From Paralithodes platypus (lineage: Eukaryota > Arthropoda > Malacostraca > Decapoda > Lithodidae): a stretch of DNA of 64,000 nucleotides. Under the pieces are notes generated by a model. That model was not told the origin of the DNA. It ran no database searches and worked only from the letters and a program-made list of their open reading frames with translations. The DNA is taken from assembly GCA_032716605.1 (NCBI GenBank), contig CM064523.1, positions 41,553,600 through 41,617,599 on the forward strand. The letters are read 5' to 3'. The translations under genes were made by a program, and so were the position numbers. Positions 56,490-64,000 of the stretch are shown in pieces. Numbering within the stretch: position 1 is the stretch's first letter; the number at the start of each line of letters is the position of its first letter.

Positions 56490-57904
56490 ATAAACAAACA
56501 ACCAACACCCAGGCCTAGGGCATCTGGGTACATGAGTGTTATTTAATGTTTTTATCAAACAGGCCTCAAGTTTGATCCCAAGCATTTACAGTAGAGAGCA
56601 CATACTTACATTCATAACCTGTTGGCTTACTAAGCCGTTTCTTATAATTTGTCTGCACACAGATTTCTAAATATATGCTTGCGAGAAGAATTATATGAAA
56701 CACCTGTACCCAAATGCCCTCGGCCTAAGTAAAATAATATCTGTTTTAAGGGATGCTTAGGTTTTGAAGGGTGGTGGTGCAGCAAATATAAAGCAAAACC
56801 TAGGGTAAGCACTCCCATTGGTCCTGGTTCGATCCCTAACATCAAGAGAACACAGAGTTCCTTTATCAACCTGTCGCTTTATATACACTTCGGCCCAAAT
56901 TGGATCGGATATATACTGTGGAGAACACATAGCCCTAATATTACTTTATTAACCGGTTGGCTTTCCAAGCCATTCATCACATCTTATCCTTGCACCAAGT
57001 CATCACAAGTTTATGAATAATGTTTAATAATCCATAACCTTTACATAATAAGGACATAATATAGTCACTTGAAACCATTGATGTATTCGAAATCGTCATT
57101 TGCTAAGGAAATTACCTAGAACACAATACAATACTTAAATAACAACATCGGCTTGTGTTCTATGATCAAAAGAAAAACGGATATTTACAGGTTTTAAAGT
57201 ATATTAAAGCCAGACGGGTTCGTTTGTTTATGATTATGTAATTGTCAGAATTCCATTTACATATTACCAAATAAGCCCCATGACCGATAGAAAACTATTA
57301 GATAACAACATATTTCTGTAAAGTAGCTTTATTTCTTCCGATTCAGATAATGATTAGTTCACAAAGTGTCAATATCATAATACACACATTAGGTTCACAG
57401 TCGCTATACTGTATAACAAATGTTCCTTATCCAGCATATTATGTGTGCCACAGGTGCAACGTGCGTCATTCGCACGCGGGAGGACCTGGGATTAGCCCTC
57501 TCCGTATACAAAGTATATTTCGACATCCATGGCCTCCCAACCCGTCTGCAATGGCGGACATCAGAGGTGTCTTAGACCTAGTTTGTATGTAAATGTTAGG
57601 ACCTGATCAGCATGACCGATCTCATCACACTGGTCCCAGACTACTTCCACAACCACAGCCACTCCAACAATACATTGTATACCACTGGAGCTAGTGTTTA
57701 TGTTACATAATAGCAATAGCGGAGAACCCACTATATCTTTCATCTCCAACTTTTCTTCATATCTTCTAATTCTTTAGTTCTAGATCTCTAGCATCCCTTT
57801 ACCTTCACCAATCGTTCACATTCTTTCCCCACATCCAACTATTTAATAACTATGAAGGACGTGAAGCTAATTATGTCTGATTTTATAGATAAAACTATGC
57901 CTAC
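56490..57904. other. Non-coding DNA, no gene seen
   Basis: AT-rich. A loosely repeated motif appears three times (AAGTTTGATCCCAAGCATTT near 56567, GGTTCGATCCCTAACATCAA near 56827, and CGGCCCAAATTGGATCGGAT near 56891, each followed by a GAGCACATA- or GAACACATAG-like block). Frames of 75-80 codons lack domains. Confidence 0.4.
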
Positions 57905-59575
57905 AACATAGTGCAACCTAGCTATAAAAGGGCCGGAAATTTGTTTTTACTTCCAACCAAATACGGATATGCCCTTAGTGGTTCCTATGCGGCATCCACG
58001 TCTAGCTCCCGCACTGAGGTTCTTACAATAGTTAAGGTGGCAGTGACCCCAGTAGATCAATATATGTCTACTGGACAATTTCCAGGTCATAAAGAGTTAA
58101 GAGCTTTTGGGGATGTAGACCATATTGGTATCTCACCTAAAGAACATTCACAAGCCGAACGGCAAGCTTTGACCACATATGAGGAAACAGTCACGTATGA
58201 TCCTGAGAGTCAACAGTATCAGGTACGTCTGCTCTGGACCGAAGAAAAGTGACAGTTACCCACGAACAAAGGTTTAGCTGTGGGTAGATTACAAGGACTC
58301 CAGAAGAGATTTATTGCTGAACCTGGGTTTTGTAAACAATATTCGCAGGTAATTTCTGATCAGTTGTCGCGTGGTTTCATTGAAGAGGTTCCATTCGATG
58401 ACTCTGGGTCATGTCACTATCTGGCGCATCATGGTATCATAAAGGAAAGCAGGACTACTCCGGTGCGCATTGTATTCAATTTTTTCGCTAAAATAAACCA
58501 GTACAAGCCCAGTCTGAACGACTGTCTGTAAACGGGACCATCTTTAGTACCGGAGTTAGCTCAAGTCTTGTTGAGATTCTGTCTGCATCAGTATGCATGG
58601 GTCAGTGACATTAAGAAGGCCTTCTTGATGTTGAAACTACCTGAAGACGACAGAGATTACACCAGGTTCATGTGGCCAAAAGATCCTCTTCGTCTGGATC
58701 GCCTCTACGATGTTATCGGTTCCGGGTTGTATTATTTGGCGCTACCTGTTCCCAAATTCAGCTGAACATCTTTCCCTTGTTGAAGTAGACCCAAAGATCG
58801 TACAGGAAATTAGGGCCGGGCTATATATCAATAACCTCCAAGGTACGAGGCACAATGAAGATTCCCTCGTCCGTACATACAGTATGGCTCGTGAAGTCAT
58901 GGACAATGTCCACTTGTTCCTGCGTCAATGGGATACCAATAGTCCTGTTCTAAGAGAGGGGTTACAAAAGGATTGTGCTGCTGCTGAACAGCAGGAACTG
59001 GTAAGAGTTCTTGGACTAGTATGGGAGACTGCTTCTATTTATCTTTCCTTTGAAGTTCAGTACACTCCTGTCGAGCATGTGACAAAGCGTGAGTGCTTGA
59101 GATTTTCTGCCAACCTCTTTGATCCTTTGGGTGTTTTGTTGCCAGTGCCTATAGAGTCTAGAATTTTTCTCCAGCAATTATGGAGACTAAAGATGGATTT
59201 GGACGAGGATCTTTCTGAAGACTTGAACACGGAATGACTGGGGATAGTAGATGATCTGGTGCTCTCGGAGGGTTGTATATGGTCATACTGTATCCCTACA
59301 TGCATTCGCTGATGCCAGCAGTATAGCATGTGAGACTGCTGTCTATTTTGTTGGGTCAGAAGGCAGCCATTTGGTCATGGCAAAGGCCATAGTCGCGATA
59401 ATCAAATCCCTTTCTATCCCCAAAATTGAATTAACTGCAGTTTTGCTTGCCACAAGAATTGTAAACTTTATTGAGGTAGCCTATAAGGATAAACTTTGTA
59501 TCTCTGAAACCTATGTGTGGAGTGACAGTCAGATTACCCTACACTGGATAAACCCACTGGACCCCAGCTAGTTTA
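57905..59575 (+). pseudogene. Bel/Pao LTR retrotransposon pol remnant
   Basis: In order: LLPTKYGYALSGSY (end of the protease region, typical TKFGWxLSG), HIGISPKEHSQAERQAL and YQVRLLWTEEK, a stop, LQKRFIAEPGFCKQYSQVIS and GSCHYLAHHGIIKESRTTPV, a stop, WVSDIKKAFLMLKLPEDDRD (RT palm), and LYINNLQGT at the catalytic box (58821), where Asp is expected. Then RECLRFSANLFDPLGVLLPV (A17-type region), a stop, and HAFADASSIACETAVYFVGS, IPKIELTAVLLATRIVNF and YVWSDSQITLHWI (RNase H). The order is colinear with Bel/Pao pol. No LTRs, gag or integrase were found, and several stops and frameshifts make it inactive. Confidence 0.88.
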
Positions 59576-60164
59576 TATTAAATCTACACTGAGAGACCAG
59601 CAGATTTGGCCTTTTTTTTTTATATATAATAGCTTAAATAGGTGAGAAATGAAGAATAACACACAAAACACATTCACCTCGGTCATTTGGGGGTCCTATG
59701 GGGGTGAGGGGGGGAGGGGGGGGGGGAGGGGGCAGCCTCAGCCATCAGCTGATGCTGGGCGGCCTTCAAGCTTCCCGCTCGGCAAGACACAGCTGAGCGC
59801 GGCAGCATGAAAGATGTACGATGCGTCCAGTTTTCGAGTGACGGTTATTTACACCACCCGAGCATCATGTGTGCCTTTATAGTTCATATATTTAGCAAGA
59901 TGTCATTATAAGTGAAGTTACAGTGTGATAAGTGCATAGATTCAAGTTATATAAGTGCTCACGAGTGGCAAGCCTCGCGCTCGTCCTGGTAACCATGGTG
60001 ACTGGCAGCCATCATGGTCTCAGACAATAACAAAACGCACGCACGTACACACAACCAGCTGATCGACACGCTCCACCCACCACTTTCACTTTCATTGTCT
60101 GCCTCTCTCACTCACTCTGTTTATTCATTGTATACTTTATCTTATGTTTTATAGTTATAATATG
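59576..60164. other. Non-coding DNA between Bel/Pao remnant and LINE tail
   Basis: Includes a G-rich run at 59700-59735 and a T-run at 59610-59619. On the minus strand this continues the 3' flank of the piggyBac fragment. No gene is seen. Confidence 0.4.
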
Positions 60165-60682
60165 AGTTTTAGACATTGTTGTTGTTGTTGTTCCCTAAGC
60201 TGCCTGGCCGAACAGCCCCGAGTCCCTGAGGAAGGCCATGGCCACGATCGGGCTTTCCCACAGAGCTCTCATTGAGTGTAGGTTGTGTTGTTGGCGTAAG
60301 TGGTTGTGTGAAATGCAGTCTTCTATGATGTGTTTAATGGTATGGGGTGCTGTGTTACATCCCGGGCAGGCGTCGACAACGGAGTCATCCAGTCTCTTCT
60401 GATAGCTCAGGAGAGCTGGATGGTGTCCGCATCTCAGCCTGGTCCTGTTGTGGCGGCGTCTACGCCGTGGGACCACCTCCCGGAGCTGCCAACCGCGGAT
60501 GGCTGCCGACCCTCTGCGGCCGGAGACAAGATCAATCGACCAGTGGAGGACAACCGGATGCCGGCCGCGGGGAGCAGTTTCGGGAGCCAAACCGTCACAA
60601 CTATCCCCTGCCCCCCCCCTGGGGGCACGGGTCCTTGGAGTGGCTTCGGTCGCGCCGGGAATTTCCAGTTTTAGACATTGTT
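60165..60682 (-). mobile_element. 5'-truncated LINE insertion with 16-bp target duplication
   Basis: AGTTTTAGACATTGTT occurs at 60165-60180 and again at 60667-60682. Between them (60181-60666) the minus strand encodes the C-terminus of a LINE polyprotein and ends in a (CAA)n-like tail at 60181-60192. A clear target duplication plus truncation is standard for target-primed reverse transcription. Confidence 0.88.
60193..60600 (-). pseudogene. LINE C-terminal domain fragment
   Basis: Minus strand: RTRLRCGHHPALLSYQKRLD, then a Cys/His cluster (DACPGCNTAPHTIKHIIEDC) and LRQQHNLHSMRALWESPIVA, AFLRDSGLFGQAA and a stop. The CxxC...H...C pattern and the RALWExP block are typical of the C-terminus of Jockey-like LINEs of arthropods. 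The copy has no RT core because the insertion is 5'-truncated, and the upstream ATG is fortuitous. Confidence 0.75.
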
Positions 60683-60833
60683 TTAGGAACTGGTTTACGT
60701 ATATTTGAGTGTCACTATCACTTACATATTGTGTTCAGCACTTTGTATCTATATATTATTTACACTTCGTTTTTGTACACACACTTCACTTTCGATAGCG
60801 TCTTTTATCACAGTCTTTGAACACGCTCTTTTA

Positions 60834-61003
60834 GAAATGTTCAAGGGTGTGATACTCCCTGAAGCAGTCCGAGAAACACAGTGCAACACCACATTCTAGG
60901 CACATATACCTGGTATCTGATCTCACAGGGTCCCTCTGTGTCGTGTTCCGGCACGCATGACATCGTCTGTGGGGTTTATCATTGTTCTCTGTGGGCGGCA
61001 CAT
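60834..61003 (-). pseudogene. piggyBac transposase C-terminal zinc domain fragment
   Basis: Minus strand: PPTENNDKPHRRCHACRNTT then SDTRYMCLECGVALCFSDCF and REYHTLEHF, stop at about 60834. The CxxC ... YMCxxCxVxLCxxxCFxxYH pattern matches the C-terminal cysteine-rich domain of piggyBac transposases and PGBD proteins, which binds the element ends. The DDD catalytic core is absent because the family-1 CR1 copy starts directly upstream (61004). It shows that autonomous piggyBac relatives existed in this genome and could have moved the TTAA-ended elements. Confidence 0.8.
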
Positions 61004-64000
61004 AGTACAAAGGAGTACAAAGGAAATCAAGCAACAACAGGTCTAGTGACCCTTCTAGGGTGCTTGTCCTCCTAAACACTGAGGATCAGGTGTCCAAACA
61101 GTGGTTTAGAGTGGGTAAGGGAACATTGGAAAGGGAACTAATGTCCGTGGCAGGATTAGGAAGTTAGTAGGGGACAGATGGGTTAGTAACTGAGGGGAGG
61201 ATATAATAAAGTTATTCATTTACAAACGCAGTCGGTCGCGGGTTTGATGAGAGATATTTGTCTAGGCGGAGTTTAAATGAATCAACGGTGCTGCAGTCTA
61301 TAACGTCTCGGGGAAGCCCATTCCACAAGTTGACAACTCGATTGAAGAAGAAATTCTTAGATTCGTGTGAGTTAAAAGATTTACCAATAATTTTTCAACC
61401 GTTTCCCCGCGTATAATTAGAGTGGTCGATAGTGAAGTACTTACTACAGTTCATATTGTCGATGCCTTTGATGAATTTGAACACTTGAATTAAGTCACCT
61501 CTTAATCTGCGCTGGGTTAAAGGAAATCGATTTAATTCTCTAAGACGCTCTTCGTATGGTTTGTTCTTTAGGCTAGGTATAATTTTGGTAACTCTACGTT
61601 GAACTCGTTCTAGCTTGTTTATATCTTTTTGGTAATAATGGCACCAGGATTGAACGCAGTATTCCAGAAGAGGGCGGACTAAGGAATTGTAAAGGGTTAG
61701 GATAACTTCTTTGGATTTATGCTCAAATGACCTGCCTATAAAGCCAATTATTTTGTTTGCCTTCTTAACAACTTCTGAACATTGTTGACTCGGTTTTAGG
61801 TTACTCGATATTGCTACTCCCAGATCGGTTTCTCTGTTTACATTCTTAAGCTGAGTGCCATTCATCGAATAGTTTGCTTTCTCATTTTGGTATCCGATAT
61901 GTAGTACTTTACATTTAGCCGAATTGAAACTCATTTACCAAATTTGGGCCCAACATGACAATTTATGTAGATTGTGTTTCATATCGTCAACTTGTTCTTT
62001 TGAGAGTACGCTATTTGCAATTTGTATATCGTCAGCAAATTTTGAGATTGTGCAGGTGAGACCCTCATCTATGTCATTGATGTAAATTAGAAAGATAACT
62101 GGTCCTAGTACCGATCCCTGGGGTACCCCGCTACTTACATTGGTCCATTTAGATGCCTTACCGTTTATGACTACTCTTTGCTTTCTGTCGCTGAGCCAAT
62201 TTTCTATCCATTTCAACACACCGTCTTGTATTCCATGCGCTTTTAGTTTTAGCAGTAAACGTTTGTGGGGAACTTTGTCAAAGGCCTTTTGAAAATAAAG
62301 GTATATAATATCTACAGCTTTACTCTCATCGTAAAGGTTGAGGATATCGTGGAAGAAGTCTAAGAGGTTTGTTAAACAGGAACGTTTTTTACGAAAGCCG
62401 TATTGAATATCTTTAAGTATGTTATTTTCCTCTAAGTGATTTATGAGTGTCTCTTATGACCTTTTCTAGCAAATTACATACAACTGAGGTTAAGCTAATT
62501 GGACGATAGTTACTGGGTAGGGATTTGCTGCCTTTTTTTAATATCGGTGTTACGTTGGCTAGCTTCCACTGATCAGGCATAGTTCCAGACTGCAAGGATT
62601 TATTGAATAGTAATGTCAATGGTTTGGAGAGCTCATCCTTAGCTTTCTTTAGAACTCTAGGCGAGATTGTATCAGGTCCAGGCGTTTTATTTACCTTGAA
62701 TTATCTTAACAATTCAATACTTATCTCTCTGTAACGGTGACATTGCTTAGAACATCTGAATTATCAATCTGAATGGGCGATGGTGTAGGGATATCACTGT
62801 GGTCTTCTGTTGTAAAAACTGATGCAAAGAAGGTAATGAGGGCATTACTCATTTGTGCTTCGTCTTTGGTGTATTCTCCATTTTCATCGACTAACGGTCC
62901 AACAGTTGAAGTAACTACTTTTTTCTTTCTGATATAACTATAGAATTATTTCAGGTTTGTTTTACTTTGATTCGCAATATGTAACTCTAGGGTCTTTTTA
63001 CTTTGCTTAATTATCTTTTTGGATTTGCGTCGTAGCTCTACAAATTTCACCCGTTCTTCGTCATTTTGTGAGGATTTTAATCTATCATTAGCAATCTTTT
63101 TAGCAAGCAGACAGTTTGAAAAATCTTTATTCCACCATTTGGGCTTATTATTATGGCCTGGACGCCGTATTTTCGATGGTATGCAGTCTTGCACTGCTTT
63201 TAGGTAAGTGGTTTAGAATAACTTCCAAGATGTATTTATGTCGTTATTGTTAATTAAAAAGCTCCAGTCAGTTTCTTTAAACATAGCTCTAAGTTTATGA
63301 AAGTTTGCTTTCTTGAAATTAAGGACTTTTTCGATGCTACTATTTGGTTTGTTACTAGTAAACTTTAAAGTGAAAGTTATCGTACGATGGTCGCTGTTAC
63401 TGAATTCATCACCAACATTCAAATTCTCTATTAATTCTTCTTTTGTTGCAAGTACAATGTCAAGAACGTTATTACTACGGGTTGGCGTTCGAACAAATTG
63501 ATAAAGCGAATTCTCTTGCAAGTTCGTATACAAGTCATGTCCGGAGTGTGAAGTAAGAGTATCGCCCCACTTGGTCACAGGTAAATTAAAGTCGCCAAAA
63601 ATTACGGTATCGTGTGAGTTACTTACATCTGCAATTTGTTCGTAAATTTCTCGGTCAGTTTGCACTGATTGAGCTGGAAGTCTGTATATTAAAGCAAGTA
63701 TTATTTTTGTACCTTTATTATTCTTTATTAGCACAAAAGATGTGTCGACGTTCACAATTTGAAGTTTTGACAAGAGGGTAGGGTTAAGACTTTCTTTGAT
63801 ATAAAGTAAAACTCCACCTCCATTTCTCTTTATTCGGCTTTTCTCAAACATTACATAACCGGGAAGTGAATATTCTGCTAAAAAGTCTCTATCTTCTGTA
63901 TTGAGCCAAGATTCTGTTATGCCAATCACATCATAATTTTCTGTAAACACTAGCTCCTCTAAATCTGAAAATGTATTGCGCATGCTACGAGCGTTTGCAT
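61004..64000 (-). mobile_element. CR1-like LINE, family 1, copy D (runs off the window)
   Basis: On the minus strand the element ends in two CCTTTGTACT units (61004-61023), as in copy B, and extends beyond position 64000 at its 5' side. It is opposite in orientation to copy B and highly similar to it over EN, RT and 3' UTR. Its 3' end abuts a piggyBac fragment, so it probably inserted into that older element. Confidence 0.88.
61260..64000 (-). pseudogene. CR1 family-1 ORF2, copy D, frameshifted
   Basis: Minus strand from 64000: an ANARSMRNTFSDLEEL-like endonuclease start, GITESWLNTEDRDFLAEYSL, FGDFNLPVTKWGDTLTSHSG and NSDHRTITF, in one frame to about 63213. A frame break follows, then the linker NKPKWWNKDFSNCLLAKKIA (63150) and the RT as pieces: LANVTPILKKGSKSLPSNYR (62570), VPQGSVLGPVIFLIYINDID (62120) and SKFADDIQIANS (62045). 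The C-terminus RVQRRVTKIIPSLKNKPYEE and later blocks run to about 61395, with a stop near 61394. The catalytic FADD is intact, but at least four frame breaks make it inactive. The 5' part of ORF2 and any ORF1 lie outside the window. Confidence 0.88.

Noticed and set aside
60330..60820. Plus-strand frames of 86-157 codons at 60.3-60.8 kb
   Set aside because: Antisense to the LINE C-terminal fragment and crossing its insertion boundary into unrelated flank.

Overview
The window looks like gene-poor, repeat-rich DNA from an invertebrate nuclear genome, most plausibly a decapod crustacean. The basis is CR1-like LINEs with the 3' end style common in decapods, Ty3/Gypsy and Bel/Pao elements, very long (CT)n and (GT)n microsatellites, a tRNA-derived SINE with an (ATT)n tail, and short DNA elements with TTAA ends. 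This is an inference from repeat content; no taxonomic marker gene is present. I found no convincing host protein-coding gene, rRNA or tRNA gene. Almost every coding signal belongs to a transposable element, and most are broken.

Layout. 1-5.8 kb: AT-rich DNA, then a degenerate tandem repeat split by a probable 2.3-kb solo LTR, which itself carries a TTAA-ended miniature element. 6-12 kb: a second TTAA element, GATGRT-rich low-complexity DNA, a dead LINE with the internal inversion expected of twin priming (8.2-10.2 kb), and two adjacent TTAA elements. 12.5-16.2 kb: a LINE C-terminal fragment, then a nearly full-length but frameshifted CR1-like LINE (family 1). 16-29 kb: microsatellites, a 42-bp perfect palindrome, degenerate tandem repeats, another TTAA element, a TA-flanked element with 27-bp perfect terminal inverted repeats, a 55-bp minisatellite and a broken LINE.

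29.1-40.1 kb: a 27-bp satellite of about 266 units, interrupted at 35,490-39,310 by a 5'-truncated CR1-like LINE (family 2). That LINE keeps an SGNH-hydrolase ORF1 fragment and an uninterrupted 1002-codon endonuclease-reverse transcriptase ORF2, the only large intact gene in the window. 40-50 kb: further minisatellites, a family-1 CR1 fragment split by a TTAA element, another pair of TTAA elements sharing a target site, a TIR element, a LINE tail and two SINE copies. 50.5-56.4 kb: a complete-length Ty3/Gypsy provirus-like element on the minus strand, with 351-bp LTRs and a 5-bp target duplication but a disabled pol. 57.9-59.6 kb: a Bel/Pao pol remnant. 60.2-64 kb, minus strand: a LINE tail with a 16-bp target duplication, a piggyBac transposase C-terminus, and a second long family-1 CR1 copy running off the window.

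No biochemical pathway links these elements; they interact only by nesting. The most distinctive pattern is in the TTAA-ended miniature elements. Four of them carry, next to the left end, a pair of palindromic motifs 44-45 bp apart. The motif sequence differs between elements but is matched within each one.
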